Shown here: positions 14,972-22,429 of the stretch, piece after piece
Layout: each line of letters opens with the position of its first letter
Numbering within the stretch: position 1 is the stretch's first letter
Source: Streptomyces buecherae
GTDB lineage: Bacteria > Actinomycetota > Actinomycetes > Streptomycetales > Streptomycetaceae
NCBI RefSeq assembly: GCF_014295035.1
Contig: NZ_CP060404.1
Coordinates: 5,616,001 to 5,680,000, forward strand
Reading direction: 5' to 3'
DNA length: 64,000 nucleotides
The notes under the pieces: model-generated
The model's input: the letters and a program-made list of their open reading frames with translations, nothing else
Told to the model about the DNA's origin: nothing
The model's database searches: none
Made by a program: the position numbers and the translations under genes

Positions 14972-16687
14972 ATGAGCGCGGTGGGGGGCGTCCAGGAGTG
15001 GACGCCGAGTGGCCCGTATCCGATCCGATGGGCGCACCGGGCCGCGCGGCGGGTGCGTGCCCTCGACGCCCGCCGCCCGGTGCTGTGGGACGCGCTGCTG
15101 ACGCTGGTGTTCGCCGCAGCGGCCAGCGTGGACGTGGGCGGCGGCAGTTGGCGGCGGATCGCCCACTCCGACGAGGTGCCGGTGGCGTTGGTGGCCGCCA
15201 TGGCGGCGGGCTTCGTCCTGGCACTGCCCTGGCACCGCAGACGCCCGCTGGCCGCGTTCGCCGCCATGTCGGTGATCGGCCTGGTGGACGCGTGGGTGGG
15301 TACGCGGCTCCAGGTCGGCCAGCTGGGGCAGTTGATCGTGCTCTTCTGCATCGCCCTGCGGCTGCCGGGCAAGGCCCTGACGGTCGCCGGCGCGCTGGTC
15401 GTCACGCAGGCCGCGGTGGGCGCGACGCGCTGGCCCGAGGGGGACTGGGGGCAGGCGTTCCTCCCCGTCGTCACGGGCAGTGTCGTGGTGGCGCTGCTCG
15501 GCATAGCGGTCCGCAGCCGCCGCGACTACACGGCCTCGCTCGTGGAACGGGCCCGCCAGCTTGAGGTCGAACGCGACCAGCAGGCCCAGCTCGCCGCCGC
15601 CGCCGAACGCGCCCGCATCGCCCGCGAGATGCACGACATCATCGGCCACAACCTCTCGGTCATCACCGGCCTGGCCGACGGCGGTTCGTACGCGGCGCGC
15701 AAGAGCCCCGAGCGCGCGGCCCAGGCGCTGACGGCGATCGGCGCCACCAGCCGGCAGGCGCTGGACGAGCTGCGCAGACTGCTCGGCGTGCTGCGCGACG
15801 ACGATGACACGGACGCGCAGCCCGAACCCGAACTCGGCCCGCAGCCCACGCTCGCCGACCTCGGCACACTCGTGGACCGGGTGCGGGAGGCGGGGCTGCC
15901 GGTGCGCCTGTCGGAGCGCGGCACGCCCGCGCCGGGCTCACCCGGCCGCGAGCTGACCGTGTACCGGGTCGTACAGGAGGCGCTGACCAACACGCTCAAG
16001 CACGCGGGCCCACAGGCCACGGCCATGGTCGAGGTGACGCACGCGCCGCACGCGCTCTCCGTCGCCGTCATCGACACGGGCGGGCCCGCGCGCCAGCTAC
16101 GACACGGACAGCTCGCGACGGGCGGCGGCCACCAGGGCAGGGGCCTGCGCGGCATGCGCGAACGGGCCGCGCTCTACGACGGAGCCCTCACCGCGGGCCC
16201 GCGCTCCGACGGCGGCTGGCACGTACGCCTGGAACTCCCCGCGTCCCCCGCCACCCCACCCCCACGCCCACCGACCCCCCGCGGCGCGGACACCGAACCG
16301 CAGCCGGATGCCGAGCCCCGACCGGACACGGAACCGCGGCCGGACGCCGAGCCCCGGCCGGATGCCAAGCCCGGTGCGCCCGACCTCCGGGGCGCGGGCT
16401 CCGCCCTCGGCGGGACCGCCCCGCAAGGTCGGAAGGCTGACGTCGTGCGGGACACAGGCGTCGCCCACAGCGCACGCGCCGTACGGGACGCACACGGCGC
16501 ACGGGACGCGTGGGACACACACGATTCCCACAGCGCACGGAACTCACGCGAGTCACGCGCTGCACGCGACGCACAGGACGCACAGGGGACGGGTATCGGG
16601 CGCGGGTCGCGCGAGGGGTGGGGCGGGCAGGTGACGGGCACTGTGCCCGGGGCGTGCGAGAGGCGAGAGGTGGGTGGCGCGTCGTGA
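14972..16687 (+). CDS. Sensor histidine kinase (NarL-type partner) with long low-complexity tail
   Basis: 571 residues from ATG 14972. Residues 1-185 contain about five membrane segments (ALLTLVFAAAASVDVG, VALVAAMAAGFVLALPW, LIVLFCIALRLPGKALTVAG, FLPVVTGSVVVALLGIAV). HisKA_3 follows, with the phosphoacceptor His221 in AREMHDIIGHNLSV. The HATPase_c part has the N box EALTNTLKHAG (~337-347) and GRGLRGMRERAALYDG (~389-404). From ~423 to 571 there is an unusual tail: PDAEPRPD-type repeats, then an Arg/Ala/His/Asp-rich stretch (SARNSRESRAARDAQDAQ). The stop overlaps the regulator start (16684-16687). It signals to the adjacent LuxR-type regulator and may sense a substrate of the upstream exporter. 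Confidence 0.9.
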   Translation: MSAVGGVQEWTPSGPYPIRWAHRAARRVRALDARRPVLWDALLTLVFAAAASVDVGGGSWRRIAHSDEVPVALVAAMAAGFVLALPWHRRRPLAAFAAMSVIGLVDAWVGTRLQVGQLGQLIVLFCIALRLPGKALTVAGALVVTQAAVGATRWPEGDWGQAFLPVVTGSVVVALLGIAVRSRRDYTASLVERARQLEVERDQQAQLAAAAERARIAREMHDIIGHNLSVITGLADGGSYAARKSPERAAQALTAIGATSRQALDELRRLLGVLRDDDDTDAQPEPELGPQPTLADLGTLVDRVREAGLPVRLSERGTPAPGSPGRELTVYRVVQEALTNTLKHAGPQATAMVEVTHAPHALSVAVIDTGGPARQLRHGQLATGGGHQGRGLRGMRERAALYDGALTAGPRSDGGWHVRLELPASPATPPPRPPTPRGADTEPQPDAEPRPDTEPRPDAEPRPDAKPGAPDLRGAGSALGGTAPQGRKADVVRDTGVAHSARAVRDAHGARDAWDTHDSHSARNSRESRAARDAQDAQGTGIGRGSREGWGGQVTGTVPGACERREVGGAS

Positions 16688-17370
16688 CGACGGTCCTCAT
16701 CGTCGATGACCAGCCGTTGCAGCGCTTCGGCTTCCGCATGTTGCTGGAGAGCCAGGACGACATGGCGGTCCTCGGCGAGGCGGACAACGGCACCGCGGCC
16801 GTCCGCAAGACCGCCGAACTGCGTCCCGACGTCGTCCTGATGGACGTCCGGATGCCGGGCCTGGACGGCGTGGAGGCCACTCGCCGCATCGTCGCCGCCG
16901 GCGACCGCAGCCGTGTGCTGATCCTGACCACGTTCGACCTCGACGAGTACGCGTACGCCGGGCTGCGCGCCGGGGCCAGCGGCTTTCTGGTCAAGGACGC
17001 CCAGCCGGAGGAGTTGCTCGCCGGCATCCGCGCGGTGGCCAGCGGCGACGCCGTGGTCGCCCCGGGCCTGACCCGCCGCCTGCTCGACGCCTACGCGGAC
17101 CGGCTGCCGACGCCGGGCGGCGGGCCGGGCGGGAGTCGTGCGGATGGCGCGTTGGACCCGCGGCTTGAGGCCCTCACCGAGCGGGAGCGGGAAATCCTCA
17201 CCGTGATCGGCAAGGGCTGGTCCAACGCGGAGATCAGCGCCCGCTTCCGGCTCGCCGAGTCCACGGTCAAGACCCACATCAGCCGCATCCTCGCCAAGAC
17301 GGGCGCCCGCGACCGGGTGCAGGCGGTGATCCTGGCGTACGACACGCGACTGGTGCGTCCCGCGCCATGA
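16684..17370 (+). CDS. LuxR/NarL-family response regulator
   Basis: 228 residues from GTG 16684, which overlaps the kinase stop by four bases. The receiver domain (1-120) has the acidic pair Asp8-Asp9 (LIVDDQP), the phosphoacceptor Asp54 (VVLMDVRMPGLDG), Thr82 and Lys104 (GFLVKD). A Gly/Arg linker leads to a C-terminal LuxR helix-turn-helix: LTEREREILTVIGKGWSNAE followed by STVKTHISRILAKTGARDR. This is the cognate partner of the preceding kinase. Probable targets are the upstream ABC exporter genes, by neighbourhood only. Confidence 0.94.
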   Translation: MTTVLIVDDQPLQRFGFRMLLESQDDMAVLGEADNGTAAVRKTAELRPDVVLMDVRMPGLDGVEATRRIVAAGDRSRVLILTTFDLDEYAYAGLRAGASGFLVKDAQPEELLAGIRAVASGDAVVAPGLTRRLLDAYADRLPTPGGGPGGSRADGALDPRLEALTEREREILTVIGKGWSNAEISARFRLAESTVKTHISRILAKTGARDRVQAVILAYDTRLVRPAP

Positions 17371-17393
17371 CGCCGTCGCGGCCCCGGGGGGTC

Positions 17394-18734
17394 TCAGAGG
17401 CGGGGGCGGCCCAGGGCGCGGTACGTCCAGTCGGCCTGGCGCCAGACCTCGGGGTCGAGCGCGTTGCGGCCGTCGAGGATGCGGCGGTCGTCGACGACGC
17501 CGCCCAGCTCCTCCGGGTCCAGCTCGCGGAACTCGCGCCACTCCGTCAGATGCAGTACGACATGGGCGCCGCGCACCGCGTCCAGGGCGCTCGGGGCGTA
17601 CCCCAGGGTGGGGAAGAGGGCGCGCGCGTTGTCCATCCCCTTCGGGTCGAACACCGTGACCTGCGCACCCTGGAGGTGGATCTGACCGGCCACGTTGAGG
17701 GCCGGCGAGTCCCGTACGTCGTCCGAGTCCGGCTTGAACGCGGCGCCCAGCACCGCGACCCGCTTGCCCAGGAAGGAACCGCCGACGGCGTCGCGGGCCA
17801 GTTCGACCATGTGGCCGCGCCGCCGCATGTTGATCGAGTCGACCTCGCGGAGGAAGGTGAGGGCCTGGTCGGCGCCGAGTTCGCCGGCGCGGGCCATGAA
17901 GGCCCGGATGTCCTTGGGCAGGCACCCGCCGCCGAACCCGATCCCGGCGCGCAGGAACTTCTTCCCGATCCGCTCGTCATGGCCGATCGCCTCGGCCAGC
18001 TTGACCACGTCGCCGTCGGCGGCCTCGCACACCTCGGCCATCGCGTTGATGAACGAGATCTTGGTGGCCAGGAAGGAGTTCGCGGAGGTCTTCACCAGCT
18101 CGGCGGTGGGGAAGTCGGTCACCACGAACGGCGTGCCCGCGGCCAGCGGCGCCGCGTAGACCTCGCGCAGCACCTTCTCGGCCCGCTCGCTGGTGACGCC
18201 CGCGACGATGCGGTCCGGCCGCAGGGTGTCCTGGACGGCGAAGCCCTCGCGCAGGAACTCCGGGTTCCAGGCCAGCTCCGCGTCCTCGCCCACCGGCGCC
18301 AGCTCGCTCAGGCGCGCGGCGAGCCGGCTCGCGCTGCCGACCGGGACCGTGGACTTGCCGACGACCAGCGCGGGGCGGCGCAGCAGTGGGGCGAGGGACT
18401 CGAAGGCGCTGTCCACGTACCGCATGTCACAGGCGTACTCGCCCTGCTTCTGCGGCGTGTTGACGCACACGAAGTGCACGTCGCCGAAGTCGGCGACCTC
18501 CTCGTAGGAGGTGGTGAACCGCAGCCGCCCGCTGCTGCCCTCGTGGCCGGCGACGTGCTGCCGCAGCAGGTCCTCAAGGCCCGGTTCGTACATCGGCACC
18601 CGGCCCGAGGAGAGCAGTTCGATCTTCTTCGGGTCGACGTCGAGGCCCAGCACCTCGAACCCGAGTTCGGCCATGGCCGCGGCGTGGGTGGCGCCGAGAT
18701 ACCCGGTGCCGATCACAGTGATCTTGGGGGCCAT
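17394..18734 (-). CDS. UDP-glucose/GDP-mannose-type nucleotide-sugar dehydrogenase
   Basis: 446 residues from ATG 18734. It oxidises a UDP- or GDP-hexose at C6 to the uronate in two NAD-dependent steps. The NAD-binding motif is IGTGYLGATHAA (8-19), the catalytic Cys is Cys271 in GFGGGCLPKD, Lys224 lies in NSFLATKISF, and the C-terminal substrate domain begins near GAAFKPDSDDVRDSP. Length fits UDP-glucose 6-dehydrogenase. The uronate would feed a surface polysaccharide or a secondary metabolite. It is divergent from the acyl-CoA dehydrogenase gene. Confidence 0.92.
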   Translation of the reverse strand: MAPKITVIGTGYLGATHAAAMAELGFEVLGLDVDPKKIELLSSGRVPMYEPGLEDLLRQHVAGHEGSSGRLRFTTSYEEVADFGDVHFVCVNTPQKQGEYACDMRYVDSAFESLAPLLRRPALVVGKSTVPVGSASRLAARLSELAPVGEDAELAWNPEFLREGFAVQDTLRPDRIVAGVTSERAEKVLREVYAAPLAAGTPFVVTDFPTAELVKTSANSFLATKISFINAMAEVCEAADGDVVKLAEAIGHDERIGKKFLRAGIGFGGGCLPKDIRAFMARAGELGADQALTFLREVDSINMRRRGHMVELARDAVGGSFLGKRVAVLGAAFKPDSDDVRDSPALNVAGQIHLQGAQVTVFDPKGMDNARALFPTLGYAPSALDAVRGAHVVLHLTEWREFRELDPEELGGVVDDRRILDGRNALDPEVWRQADWTYRALGRPRL

Positions 18735-18870
18735 GCTGTGCTCCGTGGGTACGAATCGTGGTGAGGGCGGGCCGGACTGCGTGGCCCGAGCATAGTCCGG
18801 GCCTCATTCGGGAAACTGAGCCGCTGTCGTCTAACTCACGTACCCGCGTCTCGGCCGCCACCCCTAGGAT

Positions 18871-18893
18871 TGGGTTACTTAACGGTTATTAAC
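18871..18893. promoter_or_regulatory. AT-rich inverted repeat between divergent genes
   Basis: GTTACTTAACGGTTATTAAC (18874-18893) contains TAAC-G-GTTA with outer GTTA/TAAC arms. It sits in the only AT-rich stretch between the dehydrogenase (-) and acyl-CoA dehydrogenase (+), about 35-55 bases before GTG 18928. It overlaps the downstream side of a TAGGAT that could serve as -10 (18865-18870). Its position suggests an operator for a fatty-acid-type repressor, which is inference. Confidence 0.4.
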
Positions 18894-18927
18894 GCTCGGG
18901 TACGCCTACTCAGGGAGTGAGGACACC

Positions 18928-20112
18928 GTGGCCTCCGCGGAGAAGAACACTGTCGGATTCGACCTCTACCGCCCGGCCGAGGAGCACGACATGCTCCGCG
19001 AGTCGGTGCGCGCCCTCGCCGAAGCCAAGATCGCGCCGTTCGCGACCGAGGTGGACGAAGAGGGCCGCTTCCCGCAGGAGGCCCTGGACGCGCTGGTCTC
19101 CAACGACCTGCACGCCGTGCACGTCCCCGAGTCCTACGGCGGCGCCGGGGCCGACGCCCTCGCGACGGTGATCGTCATCGAGGAGGTGGCCCGCGTCTGC
19201 GCCTCCTCCTCGCTGATCCCCGCCGTGAACAAGCTCGGCTCGCTCCCGGTCATCCTCTCCGGCTCCGAGGAGCTGAAGAAGAAGTACCTGGGCCCGCTGG
19301 CCAAGGGCGACGCGATGTTCTCGTACTGCCTGTCCGAGCCGGACGCGGGCTCGGACGCCGCGGGCATGAAGACCAAGGCGGTCCGGGACGGCGACTTCTA
19401 CGTCCTCAACGGCGTGAAGCGGTGGATCACCAACGCGGGCGTCTCCGACTACTACACGGTCATGGCCGTCACCGACCCGGAGAAGCGCTCCAAGGGCATC
19501 TCGGCGTTCGTCGTCGAGAAGGGTGACGAGGGCGTCTCGTTCGGCGCCCCGGAGAAGAAGCTCGGCATCAAGGGCTCGCCCACCCGCGAGGTCTACTTCG
19601 ACAACGTCCGCATCCCCGCGGACCGCCTGCTCGGCGCCGAGGGCACCGGCTTCGCCACCGCGATGAAGACCCTGGACCACACCCGCATCACCATCGCGGC
19701 CCAGGCCCTCGGCATCGCGCAGGGCGCCCTCGACTACGCCAAGGGGTACGTCAAGGAGCGCAAGCAGTTCGGCAAGCCGATCGGCGACTTCCAGGGCGTC
19801 CAGTTCATGCTGGCCGACATGGCGATGAAGCTGGAGGCGGCGCGGCAGCTCACCTACGCGGCGGCGGCCAAGTCCGAGCGCGTCGCGGCCGGCGGCCCCG
19901 ACGAGGACCTGACCTTCTACGGCGCCGCGGCCAAGTGCTACGCGTCCGACGCCGCCATGGAGATCACCACCGACGCGGTCCAACTCCTCGGCGGCTACGG
20001 CTACACGCGTGACTACCCGGTCGAGCGCATGATGCGCGACGCGAAGATCACGCAGATCTACGAGGGCACCAACCAGGTCCAGCGGATCGTCATGGCCCGC
20101 AACCTGCCGTAG
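18928..20112 (+). CDS. Acyl-CoA dehydrogenase
   Basis: 394 residues from GTG 18928. This flavoenzyme introduces the alpha-beta double bond into acyl-CoA. The first signature is CLSEPDAGSDAAGMKTKA. The FAD region has WITNAGVSDYY, the second signature includes QLLGGYGYTRDYPVERMMRD, and the catalytic Glu is in ITQIYEGTNQVQRIV near the C-terminus, as in short/branched-chain enzymes. Length and the C-terminal NLP ending are typical. A strong rho-independent terminator follows at 20199. Confidence 0.95.
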   Translation: MASAEKNTVGFDLYRPAEEHDMLRESVRALAEAKIAPFATEVDEEGRFPQEALDALVSNDLHAVHVPESYGGAGADALATVIVIEEVARVCASSSLIPAVNKLGSLPVILSGSEELKKKYLGPLAKGDAMFSYCLSEPDAGSDAAGMKTKAVRDGDFYVLNGVKRWITNAGVSDYYTVMAVTDPEKRSKGISAFVVEKGDEGVSFGAPEKKLGIKGSPTREVYFDNVRIPADRLLGAEGTGFATAMKTLDHTRITIAAQALGIAQGALDYAKGYVKERKQFGKPIGDFQGVQFMLADMAMKLEAARQLTYAAAAKSERVAAGGPDEDLTFYGAAAKCYASDAAMEITTDAVQLLGGYGYTRDYPVERMMRDAKITQIYEGTNQVQRIVMARNLP

Positions 20113-20198
20113 CGGGAGTCGCGGATGCCGCCCGCGCGGCCTGACCCAAGGCCCGCACGCCCCGCGGCCCCCGCGCACCCGTGACCCGCGTACGGACC

Positions 20199-20231
20199 AC
20201 GACCCCCGGCATCGCGCCGGGGGTCGTTTTC
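20199..20231 (+). terminator. Rho-independent terminator of the acyl-CoA dehydrogenase gene
   Basis: An 11-bp perfect stem, CGACCCCCGGC/GCCGGGGGTCG (20200-20210 with 20216-20226), has a five-base loop and is followed by TTTT (20227-20230). It is the best classical terminator in the window. Confidence 0.85.
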
Positions 20232-20530
20232 CGTTCCCCGCGCGCGGCGCCACGCCAGAACGTCCGGGGCGCGCCGGGCCCCGCGCCCGGCCCCAGCTCG
20301 CAGCCCTGCCCCCAAGCCGCCATCGGCTGCCCCGGCGCACGCCGCGCCCCCGAGGCGCGGCGCGAACCGAGTGGCGGGCGCGCGGCGACGGTGGGGGCGT
20401 GCGGCGGCGACGGTGCTCCGGACCGGCGGGTGGGGGCGGCGCAGGACCCGTCAGCGGCCTCTCAAGCGGCCTACCGTGAGGACGACGAGTGCGGCCACGC
20501 GGACGCACCGTGCATCCTCGGGGAGCAGCC
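20232..20530. other. Intergenic ~300 bp, nothing recognised
   Basis: Between the terminator and the next start the DNA is GC-rich and low in complexity (GCGCGGC-type runs). No promoter, RNA or small gene could be supported. It must contain the promoter of the 20531 gene. Confidence 0.35.
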
Positions 20531-21496
20531 ATGGGAGATGTCGTCGACAAAGTGACCTGGTGGGGCGATGGCAGTACGTCGGGCCCCGCCGTGATCCAGC
20601 CGATGGACACGCCGATCCTCGCCTGGCGTGGCAACCAGAACAGTCGCAACCTCACCGTGGCCAACGCGACCGGCCCGCCCGGCCAACTCGCGGGCACCGT
20701 GCTGCGGAAGACGGTCCTCGCCGACTCCTCGCCGTACGCGCCGGCCCTCGCCGGCGGGCTGTTGGCGGACATCCACGGGCAGCTGGCCTGGGTCGACATC
20801 AGCGCCGGGCAGCGGTTGCACGTCGCCACGTTGGAGATCGAGACCCGCACCTTCACCTTCACCGGGCGCCTCGCCGGCCGCACCATCGTGAGCGACGGCC
20901 TACTCAGCGGGCGGAGCGCCCCCACGCTGGCGGGCTCCAGCCGGGCGTTCCCGCAGGTCGGCGTGGTCGACCAGCAGGGCAACCAGGTGGTGACGAACGA
21001 GAGCGGCCCGCTGGTCTTCAGCGCGCTGGCCACGCTGGCCTGGGTCGGGGCGACGCGCGGCCCCGTGCGCCGGTTCAGCCTCAGCGACGTGCCCGGCGGC
21101 CGGTTCCTGTGGGCCTGGACCGCGTCGGACGGCTTCCTCCGGTTCGCTTTCACGACCTCGCCGACCCCGAGCGGGGAGACGCCGGCGGTCGTCCGCTCGG
21201 CTCAGCAGAGCATCGCGCAGCCTTCGGTCACCTCGTACCGGGGCGGGGTGCACGTCGGGTGGACCGGCGTGGACGGCACCGGGCTGCTCAACGTCGCCGC
21301 CCTGGACCTCGACCGGCTGGGAAACGGGGCCGACCCCGTCACCTCGGTGAACATCCTCAACGAGCGCGGCATCGGCGCCCCCACGCTGGTGGGAATGGCG
21401 CCCACCGCCAACGTACGCACCCACCGCCTGGCCATCTTCTGGGCCGGCACCGACGGCCAGGGCACGCTCAACGGGGGCATCGTCTACCGCGAGTGA
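20531..21496 (+). CDS. Hypothetical beta-rich protein, 321 residues
   Basis: Start ATG 20531 (MGDVVDKVTWWGDGST), with GGGGAG nine bases upstream. No signal peptide or membrane helix. The sequence is rich in short strands with recurring Trp/Gly patterns: PILAWRGNQNSRNLTV, GQLAWVDISAGQRLHVATLE, HVGWTGVDGTGLLNVAALD and LAIFWAGTDGQGTLNGGIV. These read like blades of a beta-propeller or lectin-like fold (sialidase/fucose-lectin style), but no family was recognised and no catalytic motif is evident. It probably stands alone transcriptionally. Confidence 0.7.
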   Translation: MGDVVDKVTWWGDGSTSGPAVIQPMDTPILAWRGNQNSRNLTVANATGPPGQLAGTVLRKTVLADSSPYAPALAGGLLADIHGQLAWVDISAGQRLHVATLEIETRTFTFTGRLAGRTIVSDGLLSGRSAPTLAGSSRAFPQVGVVDQQGNQVVTNESGPLVFSALATLAWVGATRGPVRRFSLSDVPGGRFLWAWTASDGFLRFAFTTSPTPSGETPAVVRSAQQSIAQPSVTSYRGGVHVGWTGVDGTGLLNVAALDLDRLGNGADPVTSVNILNERGIGAPTLVGMAPTANVRTHRLAIFWAGTDGQGTLNGGIVYRE

Positions 21497-21658
21497 GCCC
21501 CGCGTACCCCGGCGGGCTCCCACGACCGGCCCCGCCCCCTTCCCCGTCGGCGCGGACCGTTCCCACGCCGATCACGCGCGGCCCGGCCCCACGGGGACCG
21601 TTCTCGCGGGCCCCGGCGGTGGCCGGCCGTCCGCGTGGGGTGGGGTGGCGCGTCGGCG

Positions 21659-21844
21659 TCAGCGGCCGGGGTCGTTCCGGCGCTTGCCCAGTTGGTCGTC
21701 GAGCTTCTGCTGAGCGGAGTCGATCTTGCCTCGGTGCTTGCCGCCCGTCTTGCGGTCCACCGCGTCACCGGCCTTGTTCATGCCCTTGCGCGCGGTGTCC
21801 TCGTGCCCCTTGAGCATGTTCTTCAGCTTGTCGAGCATGGACAT
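21659..21844 (-). CDS. MT0933/Rv0909-like antitoxin family protein
   Basis: 61 residues from ATG 21844 (MSMLDKLKNMLKGHEDTARK). A purine-rich ribosome site (AAGGAGG) is just upstream. The pattern DKLKNMLKGHEDTARKGMNK followed by AGDAVDRKTGGKH and IDSAQQKLDDQL matches the small, highly charged actinobacterial antitoxin family PF14013, of which Rv0909 of M. tuberculosis is the type. In Mycobacterium the toxin is Rv0910, an SRPBCC protein. No such gene is adjacent here, so this may be an orphan or a general stress-type protein. Confidence 0.8.
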   Translation of the reverse strand: MSMLDKLKNMLKGHEDTARKGMNKAGDAVDRKTGGKHRGKIDSAQQKLDDQLGKRRNDPGR

Positions 21845-22310
21845 GGCGTCCTCCTTGCCGATCCGGCTTGCTCTTGTCACCAGCATCTCCGAGCCCGGCC
21901 CACCCCGCATCCGCACCCGTTCGGCCCGCCGGTCAGCACCATGGGCGCCGCGCGGCGGTCCGTGCCGGGGTGATTGCGCTGGGCCGGGCCGCGTGCCGAG
22001 CGATCGTGCGGCTCACCGACCGACCCCCCGCACGCCACCTACGCACCTGCCCCCACGTACGCCACATACGCACCCGCCCTCGCATACGCCACGTACGCAC
22101 CCGCCCTCGCGCACGCCACGTACGCACCCGCCCCGGCGTACGCCACGTACGCACCCGCCCCGGGGCACGCCCGCGACGGCGACCGGCCCACGCGCACGCC
22201 CGTGGCGGCGACCCGGCCCCGCGCGCCCGTCGCGACCTGCCCACGCGCCCGCCGGGGGCCCTGCCTGGCGGCTCCGCACACGCGAGCCCGTTCGCGACAC
22301 GCGCACACGC
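21845..22310. other. Intergenic region with tandem repeats
   Basis: This holds the promoter side of the antitoxin-like gene, the five 27-base tandem repeats at 22033-22167, and more GTAC/CGCG-rich sequence. The repeats stay open in one plus-strand frame (a nine-residue ATYAPALAY-like period) because their period is divisible by three. There is no start or ribosome site and no known domain, so coding is not supported. Confidence 0.5.
22033..22167. repeat. Five tandem copies of a 27-base repeat
   Basis: Copies start at 22033, 22060, 22087, 22114 and 22141. The consensus begins CGCCACGTACGCACCCGCCC. Copies differ at a few positions, mainly at the 3' end. Each contains ACGTACG, a palindrome. There are no unique spacers, so this is not a CRISPR. 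The array lies in non-coding DNA between the antitoxin-like gene and an LCP gene. Confidence 0.85.
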
Positions 22311-22345
22311 GAGCGGGCCCCGACACCTACTGTCGGGGCCCGCTC
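22311..22345 (-). terminator. Strong hairpin downstream of the LCP gene
   Basis: A 15-bp perfect stem, GAGCGGGCCCCGACA/TGTCGGGGCCCGCTC, has a five-base CCTAC loop. It is located 85 bases past the stop of the minus-strand LCP gene at 22430. There is no T-run, as is common in this genus. Confidence 0.7.
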
Positions 22346-22429
22346 ACGGACTCATCGCCCTGCCGCACCGCCACCGCTGCCGGCTCGCCGAAGCGGTGCA
22401 CCGGCGCGCGGGGCGGGCTCAGGCGGTGG

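Noticed and set aside
22033..22167. CRISPR array
   Set aside because: The 27-base units are directly abutting with no unique spacers, and there are no cas genes.
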